DNA from: an uncultured Planctomycetaceae bacterium
Lineage (GTDB): Bacteria; Planctomycetota; Planctomycetia; Planctomycetales; Planctomycetaceae
Direction: 5' to 3'
DNA: 20,963 nucleotides
NCBI GenBank assembly: GCA_903921605.1
Contig: CAIXQV010000943.1
Span: 1 to 20,963 of the forward strand
A program made the position numbers and the translations under genes. The notes beneath the pieces are model-generated. The model was not told the origin of the DNA. It did no database searches and saw only the letters and a program-made list of their open reading frames with translations. The stretch's first letter is position 1; every line of letters starts with the position of its first letter. Positions 8,193-16,103 of this stretch are shown one piece after another.

Positions 8193-8227
8193 CAGAGGCT
8201 CGGCTTTTTTACGAAGTCGGGCCTCTG
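8193..8227. terminator. 14-bp hairpin, possible terminator
   Basis: Bases 8193-8206 pair with 8214-8227 over 14 positions (two G-T wobbles) around the loop TTTTACG. The hairpin lies 35 bases after the oxidoreductase stop. It lacks the usual T run beyond the stem, because the T run is inside the stem and loop, so its terminator role is uncertain. A smaller hairpin, TTGATC-ACTGC-GATCAA, precedes it at 8162-8178. Confidence 0.5.
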
Positions 8228-8274
8228 TCGTTCAGCGGTTCATTTAAAACAGAACTCTTCAGGAACATTGAGCC

Positions 8275-9384
8275 ATGACCGGCCCCAACTACGAAGCTCG
8301 TCGAAATCGCCTGTTACGAAAACTCAAAGAAGCGTCTGTCGACAGCCTATTGGTCACCGGACCCAGCAATGTCCGATATCTCACCGGCTTCTCCGGGTCG
8401 TCGGGTTGGTTGTTTCTCTCGTCGTCAACAACCGTCATCCTGAGCGACACGCGTTACGAGACGCAATTGGCCGACGAATGTCCCGGGCTTGACGCCGAGA
8501 TTCGCGATGCGGCCAGTACTTTGGACGATCACGCGGCCCGCTTTATCGCGAAGGCCAGGGTAAAGCGAGTCGGCATCGAAGCGGATTACGTGACGTTGTC
8601 GCAGCATTCTTCGCTGGCAAAGAAAATCGTCTCTGCGGAACTTGTACAGTCCAGCGGTCTGGTTGAACGGCTGCGAGAGGTCAAAGATAAGTGGGAGATC
8701 GAGCAGACTCGTGAAGCCGTGCGCATTGCTGAGCGAGGTTTCGCCGTTGTTCGCAGTTCGCTTCGCCCGAATCAGACGGAAACAGAAATCCGGTTTCTGC
8801 TGGAAGCGGCCATGCGAAGTTTCGGATCTACGGGTCCGGCTTTTGAGCCGATCGTGGGTGTCGGTCCGACGTCTGCCCTGCCGCATGCTCATGCCGGGGG
8901 CCGATGCGTTTCTGAAAGTCCGGTCCTGCTGATCGACTGGGGTGCCGAAGTGAAATCTCACTATCGCAGCGATCTGACGCGAGTTCTGATCACAGGAAAG
9001 CCAACTCGTTTGATGGAGCAGGTTTACAACACGGTGTTGAAGGCTCAACAGGCGGCAATTCAGGCGATTCGTCCGGGTGTAAAATGTGCGGACGTCGACA
9101 AGATTGCTCGGGGAATTATCGCAGAAGCTGGTTTTGGCAAGAATTTCGGCCACGGCCTTGGCCACGGTTTTGGTCTCGAAATCCACGAATCTGTCCGCAT
9201 GAGCCCGCTTTCGGAGCAGGTCTTTGAGGTCGGGATGCTGGTGACCGTCGAGCCTGGAATCTATTTGCCAGGAAAGTTTGGGGTCCGGATCGAGGACGAT
9301 CTGCTGCTGACCTCGGACGGAAATGAGGTTTTGTCGAACGTTCCTCGCGAATTCGAAGAGGCAATCGTTCCTTTCCTTGCATAA
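8275..9384 (+). CDS. M24 family Xaa-Pro peptidase
   Basis: A 369-residue metallopeptidase of family M24 (pita-bread fold), the Xaa-Pro aminopeptidase/dipeptidase group, which removes residues adjacent to proline. The N-terminal creatinase-like domain begins with LLVTGPSNVRYLTGFSGSSG (25-44), typical of the group. The C-terminal domain has the five metal ligands: Asp221 (LIDWGAE), Asp233 (YRSDLTR), His297 (GHGLGHGFG), Glu326 (VTVEPGIY) and Glu340 (GVRIEDD), with the supporting His304 (IHE). The first two Asp are 12 apart, one more than the usual 11. No signal peptide is present. It precedes accB by 149 bases on the same strand; an M24 peptidase near accBC is a recurrent bacterial arrangement. 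AGGAA lies upstream of the ATG at a long distance. Confidence 0.93.
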   Translation: MTGPNYEARRNRLLRKLKEASVDSLLVTGPSNVRYLTGFSGSSGWLFLSSSTTVILSDTRYETQLADECPGLDAEIRDAASTLDDHAARFIAKARVKRVGIEADYVTLSQHSSLAKKIVSAELVQSSGLVERLREVKDKWEIEQTREAVRIAERGFAVVRSSLRPNQTETEIRFLLEAAMRSFGSTGPAFEPIVGVGPTSALPHAHAGGRCVSESPVLLIDWGAEVKSHYRSDLTRVLITGKPTRLMEQVYNTVLKAQQAAIQAIRPGVKCADVDKIARGIIAEAGFGKNFGHGLGHGFGLEIHESVRMSPLSEQVFEVGMLVTVEPGIYLPGKFGVRIEDDLLLTSDGNEVLSNVPREFEEAIVPFLA

Positions 9385-9533
9385 ATCCGAGGAGTTCACG
9401 ATCCTGCGTGCTCTTTGGAATGACTTCGCTTTCGTGTGAAGCTTGGCCTTTTGGAAAAGCCGGGCTTACTGCGGTGGTCGTTCTTACGTATCAGACAAGA
9501 CGCTGAGTTTTCGCGTCTGGAGGCAATTTTCAT

Positions 9534-10046
9534 ATGGCGAAATCCGTGGAAAACGAAGAAAAGGGCGAGTCCTTCGATCTCGATAAGTTCCGTAAGCTCC
9601 TGCAGCTCATGGAAAAGTTTGACGTGTCTGAAGTGAATCTTCAGAACGAAGAAGAGTCCTGGAAGATTCGCCGCGGTCCGCGATACGCGGCACCGACGTT
9701 TACTCAGGGATTCGCGCCTGCACCGATGATGCAGGCCGCTCCGGTCGCGGCACCCGTTGCGGCGAGTGCACCGGCTGCAGCCGCTGCTGCTCCAGCCGCA
9801 CCAGTTGGGATCACGATCAATGCGCCGGCTGTGGGCACGTTCTATACTGCTGCCAGCCCGGAAGATCCGCCGTTCGTGTCGGTAGGCTCTGTTGTGAAGG
9901 CTGATACAGTCATCTGCATTATCGAAGCGATGAAAGTGTTCAACCAGATTCAGGCTGAGAAGTCAGGTCGCGTTCTGGAGGTTCTGGTTGAGAACGGTGA
10001 TGCCGTTGGATTTAACCAGCCACTCTTCAGAATCGAACCTCTCTAG
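9534..10046 (+). CDS. accB: Biotin carboxyl carrier protein of acetyl-CoA carboxylase
   Basis: A 170-residue BCCP. It carries biotin that is carboxylated by AccC and then delivers the carboxyl group to acetyl-CoA in the first step of fatty-acid synthesis. The N-terminal helical segment (DLDKFRKLLQLMEKFDVSEV) and the strand ESWKIRR are typical. A flexible Ala/Pro-rich linker spans about 61-91. The biotinyl domain runs from about 92 to 170, with the biotin-accepting Lys134 in EAMKVFN; the usual M follows A. A GGAGG sequence ten bases before the ATG is a clear ribosome binding site. accC follows after 240 bases. Confidence 0.97.
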   Translation: MAKSVENEEKGESFDLDKFRKLLQLMEKFDVSEVNLQNEEESWKIRRGPRYAAPTFTQGFAPAPMMQAAPVAAPVAASAPAAAAAAPAAPVGITINAPAVGTFYTAASPEDPPFVSVGSVVKADTVICIIEAMKVFNQIQAEKSGRVLEVLVENGDAVGFNQPLFRIEPL

Positions 10047-10286
10047 TGCTCTGTCACGGTTTTAAAGAGGGTTAAAAAAATTAGCCGCCAGACGCTAGCC
10101 AACGGTACAGAACTGGATACTAGCGCGAACCGGCTGATAAAACGAAACCCAATTCCCAACGTCGACAGACCGCTCAAATGGTTCACGGCTTTTTATGCAG
10201 AGCCTGCTGTCTGTCGCTGTGTTTCTTTGCTGCTGTATGCCGGATGATCTGCCGGCTAACTTGTTTGTTTTTGAGCTGAGCACACC

Positions 10287-11624
10287 ATGTTTCAGAGAAT
10301 TCTGGTCGCGAACCGAGGCGAGATTGCCCTTCGAATTATCCGGGCCTGCCGGGAACTGGGCATTGAGACCGTTGCCGTTTACAGTGAAGCCGATCGTGGC
10401 GCTCATTATCTGGAACTGGCCGACGAGGCATGGTGCATCGGGCCTGCTCAGGCGATGGAGAGCTACCTGCAGATCAACCGAATTATCAGCGCGGCTGAAA
10501 TCGGTAATGTGCAGGCCGTTCATCCAGGCTACGGATTCCTGGCGGAGAATTCCCACTTTGCCGAAGTCTGCCGCAGTTGCAACATTGAATTCATCGGTCC
10601 TCCGGTGCAGGCAATGCAGCAGCTTGGTGACAAAGTCAGCGCCCGCGAAATCGCAATGAAGGCCGGTGTGCCCTGTGTCCCCGGCAGTGACGGCTTAATC
10701 TCGGATGTCGAAGAAGCTGTTCGTGTCGCCGATCGAATTGGTTACCCGGTTCTGATCAAAGCCACCGCTGGCGGTGGTGGCAAAGGGATGCGCGTTGCCG
10801 GGAATGAGATCTCGCTGCGAGCCGGGCTCCAGGCAGCCAGTGCTGAAGCCGAAAAGGCATTCAAGAACGCGGGAGTTTATCTGGAGAAATACGTCGAGCG
10901 GCCTCGACACGTCGAAGTCCAGATTCTGGCCGACAACCATGGCAATGTCGTGCACCTGTGGGAACGTGACTGTTCTATGCAGCGGCGTCACCAGAAGCTG
11001 ATTGAAGAGAGTCCAGCCCCAAAGCTTCCTGCCGAAGTTCGAAAGAAGATTTGTGACTGTGCGGTGAATCTGGTGCGAGAAGCTGGGTACACAAACGCGG
11101 GTACATGTGAGTTCATCGTCGACAAGAATTTCAATTTCTACTTCATTGAAGTGAATGCTCGAATTCAGGTTGAGCATCCTGTGACGGAACTTGTCACAGG
11201 CATCGATCTGATCAAGCAGCAGATTCTCATCGCAGCTGGCGAAAAGTTGCCGTTCAAGCAGGAAGACATCAAGCACACGGGTTGTGCGATCGAACTTCGA
11301 GTTAACGCAGAAGACCCGGACAATAGCTTCCGAGGAAGTCCGGGGACGATTACGAAACTGCGTCTGCCAGGCGGCCCGGGTGTGCGCTTCGATTCACATG
11401 TTTACGAAGGCTACACGATCAGTCCTTATTATGACTCGATGATCGGCAAGCTGATTGTTCACAAGCCAACGCGTGATGAAGCGATTCAGTGCATGCGACG
11501 TTGTTTGCGTGAGTTCGTTATCGAGGGAATCGCGACGACTCTGCCGCTGGCTCGGAAGATGTTCAGCCACGCGGACTTCGTCGACTTCAATATCGACACG
11601 ACCTTCGTCGAACGCACATTTTAG
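10287..11624 (+). CDS. accC: Biotin carboxylase subunit of acetyl-CoA carboxylase
   Basis: A 445-residue biotin carboxylase, the normal length, which carboxylates BCCP-bound biotin using ATP and bicarbonate. The N-terminal domain begins [17 protein letters not shown] (5-21). The ATP-grasp glycine loop is GGGGKGM (162-168), and the catalytic segment holds Glu288, Asn290, Arg292 and Glu296 in [14 protein letters not shown]. That block usually reads EMNTRIQVEH, so Met289 to Val and Thr291 to Ala are substitutions beside, not at, the key residues. The distal ATP-grasp/C-terminal domain ([20 protein letters not shown]) is complete. The 240-base gap after accB is longer than the tight spacing seen in many bacteria and could hold an internal promoter. 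A REP-like repeat follows the gene. Confidence 0.97.
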   Translation: MFQRILVANRGEIALRIIRACRELGIETVAVYSEADRGAHYLELADEAWCIGPAQAMESYLQINRIISAAEIGNVQAVHPGYGFLAENSHFAEVCRSCNIEFIGPPVQAMQQLGDKVSAREIAMKAGVPCVPGSDGLISDVEEAVRVADRIGYPVLIKATAGGGGKGMRVAGNEISLRAGLQAASAEAEKAFKNAGVYLEKYVERPRHVEVQILADNHGNVVHLWERDCSMQRRHQKLIEESPAPKLPAEVRKKICDCAVNLVREAGYTNAGTCEFIVDKNFNFYFIEVNARIQVEHPVTELVTGIDLIKQQILIAAGEKLPFKQEDIKHTGCAIELRVNAEDPDNSFRGSPGTITKLRLPGGPGVRFDSHVYEGYTISPYYDSMIGKLIVHKPTRDEAIQCMRRCLREFVIEGIATTLPLARKMFSHADFVDFNIDTTFVERTF

Positions 11625-11679
11625 AATCAGTCACCGTTGATTGAGACGGGACTGGTTACGCGGATCGTGTGGCATGAAC

Positions 11680-11734
11680 GTAGGTTGGACATTCTTGTCC
11701 GACGAGATTCGACGGGCAGGAATGCCCATCGTAC
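11680..11734. repeat. REP-like double-hairpin element, copy 1
   Basis: A 55-bp element made of two 24-bp half units in inverted orientation around a 7-bp spacer. The left half folds GGACA-TTCT-TGTCC; the right half folds GGGCA-GGAA-TGCCC. The left half of the 18208-18263 element matches this one at 23 of 24 bases, and the two right halves match at 22 of 24. It lies between accC and the phosphofructokinase gene. Confidence 0.85.
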
Positions 11735-11739
11735 TCATC

Positions 11740-11768
11740 ATCGGGTGCGATCATGCACCCGCGTTTTC
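11740..11768 (+). terminator. Hairpin downstream of accC
   Basis: CGGGTGC-GATCAT-GCACCCG forms a perfect 7-bp GC-rich stem, followed closely by GCGTTTT on the plus strand. It could end accB-accC transcription or be part of the phosphofructokinase leader. The T run is short, so confidence is modest. Confidence 0.4.
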
Positions 11769-11829
11769 GGTCACTCGACGGTCCATGACACCCATCATTT
11801 CTCCAATCTGTCCATAAGGAAAACGGTTC

Positions 11830-13089
11830 ATGTCTCACGGAATTAAGCGCGTCGCCTTGTTGTTTGCTGGTGGTCCGGCTCCTGGTGCCAACGCGGTCAT
11901 TTCAACCTGTGCCATCTCCTGCATTCGCAACGGCATTGAAGTTGTCGGTATTCGATACGGCTACTCCAATCTGATGGAATACTCACCATCGACGCCGCTG
12001 GTGGAAGGATTGCATTACAAGAACCTGACCGAGGTTTCGCTTCGTCGAACACGCAGCAAGGAAGGCATCATTATCGGGACGGCTCGTGCCAATCCCGGCA
12101 AGCAGATCACTTCGCCCGATCACCTCAGTGATCCGGAAAAGTCTGCTCCTCTGAAACGCGTCTACGATGCTCTGCGATCCATCGGTGTCGACGCGTTGGT
12201 GTCAATTGGTGGCGACGATACTTTGAAGACCGCCAACAAGCTGAAGATGTACCAGGATCGTCTTCCGGCCGACATGAAGCGGATGCCGATTGTGCATGTT
12301 CCCAAGACCATTGATAACGACTACATGGGGATCGACTTCACGTTCGGTTACTTTACCGCCGTCGAAACGTTGGGAACCGAAATTCGCAACCTGCACGCCG
12401 ATGCCGAAGCGGCTCGTGCGTACTTCGTTGTTGAAAGCATGGGCCGCAGTGCCGGCTGGCTGGCGTACGGAGCAGCAATCTCCGGCGAAGCCAACATGGT
12501 GCTCAGCGTCGAAGACATGACGGGTGAGTATCTGACTCCCGATTCCACACCCAAGCGCAAGGTGATGGATATCGATAAAGTCGTCGGGAAAATTGTCCGT
12601 ATGATGCGATATCGACAGGAAAAAGAAGGAAAGGAATATGGCGTCGTCGTACTGGCCGAAGGACTGGCTGAGTTCCTTTCGGACGACGTTCTGAAGGACG
12701 TGCCTCGCGATGATCACGGGCATATTTCTGTTGCTAACGTCGATCTTGGCAAGATGTTCGCCAAGCGAATTATGGCCGAATTCACAAAACAGACAGGTCT
12801 GAAACGCAAGGTGACCGGTCTTCAACTGGGTTACGAATGCCGTTGTGCACGACCTCATGCGTTCGACGTAATGCTGGGCAGCCAGCTGGGCGTCGGTGCT
12901 TACCGAGCCCTGTGCGAAGAGAAGCTCAATGGTGCGATGGTGTCTGTGTCAGGACAGCTGGATCTGCACTTTGTGCCTTTCGAACAACTGGTTGATCCAC
13001 AGACTTTGGTGACTGTTGTCCGCTTCATCAAGCACAACAGCGACTTCCACAAGCTGGCTCGCTTCCTCGAAAGCAGCTCGGGCGAATAA
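11830..13089 (+). CDS. pfp: Phosphofructokinase, PPi-dependent type by signature
   Basis: A 419-residue PfkA-superfamily enzyme that phosphorylates fructose 6-phosphate to the 1,6-bisphosphate. Motifs are GGPAPG (14-19), GGDDT (127-131), PKTIDND (158-164) and MGRSAGW (204-210). The second Asp in GGDD and the Lys in PKTIDND are the residues that mark pyrophosphate-dependent members; ATP-dependent enzymes usually have GGDG and PGTIDND. Use of PPi rather than ATP is therefore likely, making the step reversible. The ATG at 11830 is supported by AAGGA nine bases upstream. The gene stands alone, with a strong terminator after it, and is not next to other glycolytic genes. Confidence 0.93.
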   Translation: MSHGIKRVALLFAGGPAPGANAVISTCAISCIRNGIEVVGIRYGYSNLMEYSPSTPLVEGLHYKNLTEVSLRRTRSKEGIIIGTARANPGKQITSPDHLSDPEKSAPLKRVYDALRSIGVDALVSIGGDDTLKTANKLKMYQDRLPADMKRMPIVHVPKTIDNDYMGIDFTFGYFTAVETLGTEIRNLHADAEAARAYFVVESMGRSAGWLAYGAAISGEANMVLSVEDMTGEYLTPDSTPKRKVMDIDKVVGKIVRMMRYRQEKEGKEYGVVVLAEGLAEFLSDDVLKDVPRDDHGHISVANVDLGKMFAKRIMAEFTKQTGLKRKVTGLQLGYECRCARPHAFDVMLGSQLGVGAYRALCEEKLNGAMVSVSGQLDLHFVPFEQLVDPQTLVTVVRFIKHNSDFHKLARFLESSSGE

Positions 13090-13127
13090 GCGTTCGGCCC
13101 GAAAAGGGTTTGGATAGTATCTATATG

Positions 13128-13166
13128 ACCGCCATGGGGTTCAGCTGAACCACATGGCGGTTTTTT
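13128..13166 (+). terminator. Rho-independent terminator after pfp
   Basis: ACCGCCATG (13128-13136) pairs with CATGGCGGT (13153-13161), and an inner GGTTC/GAACC stem surrounds the AGCT loop. Six T follow on the plus strand (13161-13166). There is no T run in the minus direction, so it serves pfp and not the convergent sulfatase gene. Confidence 0.93.
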
Positions 13167-13198
13167 AATTTGCTAGTTCGAATCCTCGAGTTCTCTGG

Positions 13199-14656
13199 TC
13201 ACTGTTGGATTGACGTCCGCGGCTTCCATTGAGGATTTGCCTCAGGCATTTTTGCATTTAGGGTTCGTTGCCACTCGGCCAGCGCACTTCGAAGTTCCTG
13301 AAGCTTTTCGGGGTTCTGCATGGCGAGGTTTTTCTGTTCGCCGGGATCTGTCGCGAGGTTGTAGAGTTCTGCGTCGCCGAATTCGTAGAACTCGACAAGC
13401 TTCCAGTCTCCGCTGCGAAGGGCGGCTCCCGGAGTCCATTCGGATCCATGGTAGTGCGGGTAATGCCAGGCCAGTGGACGCGTTTGCAGGGCAAGATTGC
13501 CGGACAACATCGGCACCAGAGTCATGCCATCAATCGGTGTCTCGGCAGAATGGTGAAGCTTCGCCAGATCGATCATTGTCGGAAAGTAATCGGTGCTGAG
13601 CACGGGCTGCTCACAGATTTCACCGGGTTTAGCAACCGCCGGAGATCGGATAATCAGAGGAACGCGAATGCCACCTTCATAGAGCCAGCCCTTGCCGGAA
13701 CGTAACGGCAGATTGCAAGTTGGGCCGGGCTTTTGCAAAGTGCAGAGTCCGCCGTTGTCGGAAGTAAAGATAATCGTCGTCGAATCTTCCAGGCCTTGCT
13801 CATGCAACGCGGCCATGATTTCTCCAACGCTGTCATCGATCGCGGAAACCATACTCGCATATTGAGCATTGTCCTGTTGAGTTCTTGAGAGACCACGTCG
13901 TTCTTTAACCGGCGCTGTTTCGTTGAGCCCTTTCACTTTCTCTGCAAAGTGATCGAAATGCTTTTCATCTTTATGAATGGGAGTGTGAACGTCGTAGTGA
14001 GATAGGAACAGCAGGAACGGGCGCAAGGGATCTCGCTGGCGGAGAAACGAGACGGATTCTTCTGTCAGTCGCTCCGTGAGATATTCGCCGTCGCGGTGTT
14101 CTTTGAGCCAAGGGTTCTTCCATGGTGCGAAGTAGCCGGCCGGAGGCTGACCGTAATGAGCACCTCCCAGATTCACATCAAAGCCCTGATGCGTTGGAAG
14201 AAATCCTTCTCCTCCAAGATGCCATTTGCCGGCGAAGAATGTTTGATATCCCGCTGAGTGCAGAACTTCAGCAATTGTTTGTTCTTCCAGCGGCAGTTCG
14301 TTGCGATCTTCGATCTGCAGGAAACGATAATTGGCATCACGTTTTGTCTGCTGCCCCGGAATCCAGTCTGTGATATCCACGCGAACCGGATGTCGCCCTG
14401 TCATGATGCTGGCCCGAGTTGGCGAGCACACGGGACAAGCGGCGTAGGCCTGTGTGAATCGCATTCCTGATGCGGCCAGTGCATCCAGATGCGGAGTTTC
14501 GTGAAACGTACTGCCGTAACATGACAGATCAGCCCAGCCCAGGTCGTCGATCACGACGAACACAAAGTTCATGGGTAAAGTGCGTTGTTCGGCGGCTGGC
14601 AGAGAATGAGTTGCAAGATGCAGGTACGCGAGGATAACAGCGATCGAAATGCGCAT
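13199..14656 (-). CDS. Exported type I sulfatase
   Basis: A 485-residue arylsulfatase-family hydrolase of sulfate esters. A Sec signal peptide is visible (MRISIAVILAYLHLA, then SLPAAEQ), so it is exported. The metal-binding DD of IDDLGW is at 37-38. The CSPTR motif (77-81) supplies the cysteine that is converted to formylglycine, followed by ASIMTGRHP. Further family blocks are KWHLGG and FTSDNGG, the latter giving Asp/Asn metal ligands. The open frame extends to 14749, but the ATG at 14656 directly precedes the signal peptide and is preferred. Such sulfatases are numerous in planctomycetes and act on marine or algal sulfated polysaccharides. No sulfatase-maturing enzyme or glycosidase lies nearby, so the substrate is unknown. 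Confidence 0.93.
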   Translation of the reverse strand: MRISIAVILAYLHLATHSLPAAEQRTLPMNFVFVVIDDLGWADLSCYGSTFHETPHLDALAASGMRFTQAYAACPVCSPTRASIMTGRHPVRVDITDWIPGQQTKRDANYRFLQIEDRNELPLEEQTIAEVLHSAGYQTFFAGKWHLGGEGFLPTHQGFDVNLGGAHYGQPPAGYFAPWKNPWLKEHRDGEYLTERLTEESVSFLRQRDPLRPFLLFLSHYDVHTPIHKDEKHFDHFAEKVKGLNETAPVKERRGLSRTQQDNAQYASMVSAIDDSVGEIMAALHEQGLEDSTTIIFTSDNGGLCTLQKPGPTCNLPLRSGKGWLYEGGIRVPLIIRSPAVAKPGEICEQPVLSTDYFPTMIDLAKLHHSAETPIDGMTLVPMLSGNLALQTRPLAWHYPHYHGSEWTPGAALRSGDWKLVEFYEFGDAELYNLATDPGEQKNLAMQNPEKLQELRSALAEWQRTLNAKMPEANPQWKPRTSIQQ

Positions 14657-14849
14657 GGTGACACCCGGAAAAAGGGATCGTTGAGGACAGCAGGCGGTGG
14701 CACAACTGCTTAAACACCGCAGTCGAAACGAAGATTGCCCAGGCCGCACCGAGCGCCAGCGAGTTTCGGCAAGTCAGCTACACAAGAACATACCGGAGCC
14801 CACTCTGCTCGGTCCGGCCCACATCCATCAGACCATGGCTGATAGAGAA

Positions 14850-15284
14850 CTAATCTTCCAGAATCGGCAGCGGACTGTTTCGCTCGCGTTCCATCGTCAG
14901 GCATCGGCCACCATCTGAATATTCACAAATATTCAGATAGGCGCGCATCAACATCAGGCCGCGACCGCAGGGGCGTTCAATAAACTCTTCCAGAGTAGGA
15001 TCCGGAACATCTTCCGGATCAAAGCCTTCGCCCTCATCAACCACCACAACCCGCATTTTCTCGGTACTGATATCGCAGCGAATGATCACACTCTTGTCAT
15101 TGGCGAACTTATTCCCATGACGAATGGCATTCGTAATCCCTTCTTCCAGCGAGAGTCGCATTGCGAAGACATCCCGCATGCTGTACTCAAACTGCTCCAT
15201 CAGGACAACCAGCTTTTCCTGAGCACCAAGCCCATCGGCTGTGTTGCTTGGAATCATGATTTCCAGCTTCACCGGATTCGTCAT
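14850..15284 (-). CDS. ATP-binding anti-sigma factor, RsbW/SpoIIAB-like
   Basis: A 144-residue GHKL-fold protein of the serine-kinase anti-sigma group. The N box is EEGITNAIRHGNK (47-59), with the conserved Glu and Asn. The ATP-lid boxes are VVDEGEGFDP (81-90) and GRGLMLM (107-113). Members either bind and hold a sigma factor or phosphorylate a STAS antagonist, or both. The STAS gene lies 84 bases upstream on the same strand, so the two probably form a partner switch. I start at the ATG at 15284, since the 18 residues upstream in the frame do not resemble the family. The Shine-Dalgarno is weak. No sigma-factor gene or PP2C phosphatase is beside it. Confidence 0.9.
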   Translation of the reverse strand: MTNPVKLEIMIPSNTADGLGAQEKLVVLMEQFEYSMRDVFAMRLSLEEGITNAIRHGNKFANDKSVIIRCDISTEKMRVVVVDEGEGFDPEDVPDPTLEEFIERPCGRGLMLMRAYLNICEYSDGGRCLTMERERNSPLPILED

Positions 15285-15368
15285 GGCCACATCTGACAGA
15301 GAGAGGAAACTGCAGCGCAGAAAGGAAGAACGATCCACAACACCCGCATTACGCGGGCGAGTGAGCTG

Positions 15369-15725
15369 TCAGAATTTGGTGAGGGCGTCATCAAGATTCG
15401 TACACAGCGTCAGAACTTTGTTCAACTGTGTGATCTTGAAGACGTCCAGAATGTCTTTCTGAATACTGCACAATGCCAGCTTACCTTTGGCTGTGGTCAC
15501 TTTCTTATGCATGGTTATCAGCTTGCCCAACGCTGCGCTGGAGAGATACTCCACGAGCGTAAAGTCGAGAACAATCTTCTTGCGGCCATCCTTATCCACG
15601 AGTGCGAACAGTTCTTGTCCCAACGCTTCAATATTGGCTTCGTCGAGGATCTTCTTTTCCAGCAGACGAGCGACAGTAACTCCGCTGATTTCTTCAATAT
15701 CGATGCGACGATCCGGCTTTGACAT
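15369..15725 (-). CDS. STAS-domain anti-sigma factor antagonist
   Basis: A 118-residue single STAS domain of the SpoIIAA/RsbV type. The segment KKIVLDFTLVEYLSSAALGK (49-68) contains the phospho-acceptor region; Ser62 or Ser63 aligns with the phosphorylated serine in relatives. When unphosphorylated, such proteins bind the anti-sigma kinase and free its target. The ATG at 15725 has GAGG six bases upstream, one of the best ribosome binding sites in the window, so it is preferred over the frame start 13 codons earlier. It is the first gene of the operon with the downstream anti-sigma gene. A promoter with a perfect TTGACA lies 83-111 bases upstream. Confidence 0.93.
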   Translation of the reverse strand: MSKPDRRIDIEEISGVTVARLLEKKILDEANIEALGQELFALVDKDGRKKIVLDFTLVEYLSSAALGKLITMHKKVTTAKGKLALCSIQKDILDVFKITQLNKVLTLCTNLDDALTKF

Positions 15726-15807
15726 GACTGACCTCTGAGTGGCCCTTGGGGGGGTATTCGGCAAGGAATCTCTGTGAAAGGCTTTTGAATTCCTCTATTT
15801 GCGCCCG

Positions 15808-15836
15808 ATCATTACCCCCCTGAACCGCGCTGTCAA
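15808..15836 (-). promoter_or_regulatory. Sigma-70 type promoter of the STAS/anti-sigma operon
   Basis: On the minus strand a perfect TTGACA (15831-15836) is separated by 17 bases from AATGAT (15808-15813; four of six to consensus). Transcription would begin near 15801, leaving a leader of about 75 bases before the STAS start at 15725. The spacer contains a GGGGGG run. Confidence 0.55.
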
Positions 15837-16000
15837 GCGTTGATGTCGTGAGTTCCCGAGGTTCAATTGGCTCGGATGGTAAACCCCCGTACGTTCGACG
15901 GAGACTTCGGGGCTCGGCGGCGGTCACGGAGGTTTTTGCGGAAGGCGGGGATTATGCCGGTCCGATGGCCGTTGGCATAAGACTCAACCGGTTCGTCTGG

Positions 16001-16029
16001 TTGACCACGTCGAACAACGGGCCTACAGT
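16001..16029 (+). promoter_or_regulatory. Sigma-70 type promoter candidate for ftsH
   Basis: TTGACC (16001-16006) and TACAGT (16024-16029) are 17 bases apart, matching five of six and four of six consensus positions. The start would lie near 16036, about 68 bases before the ftsH ATG. The dyad TCAACC-N9-GGTTGA (15984-16004) overlaps the -35 box and could be an operator. Confidence 0.45.
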
Positions 16030-16103
16030 TGCAAAATGCCGGATGCATTCCGGAAAACCCGTGCTTTTGACGAGCACAGCACTTTCTCACTGGTAATAGA
16101 GCT

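Larger units (their letters stand above)
15726..16103. other. Divergent promoter region between STAS operon and ftsH
   Basis: These 378 bases hold no supported gene. They contain a minus-strand promoter for the STAS operon (15808-15836), a plus-strand promoter for ftsH (16001-16029), a dyad overlapping that -35 box (15984-16004), and two leader hairpins of ftsH (16039-16053 and 16061-16077). Open frames across it lack start signals. Confidence 0.65.

Noticed and set aside
8425..9399. 324-codon minus-strand open frame
   Set aside because: It lies opposite the M24 peptidase gene, whose metal ligands are intact; the long opposite frame follows from codon bias.
12202..12858. 218-codon minus-strand frame
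   Set aside because: It is antisense to the phosphofructokinase gene, whose motifs are complete.
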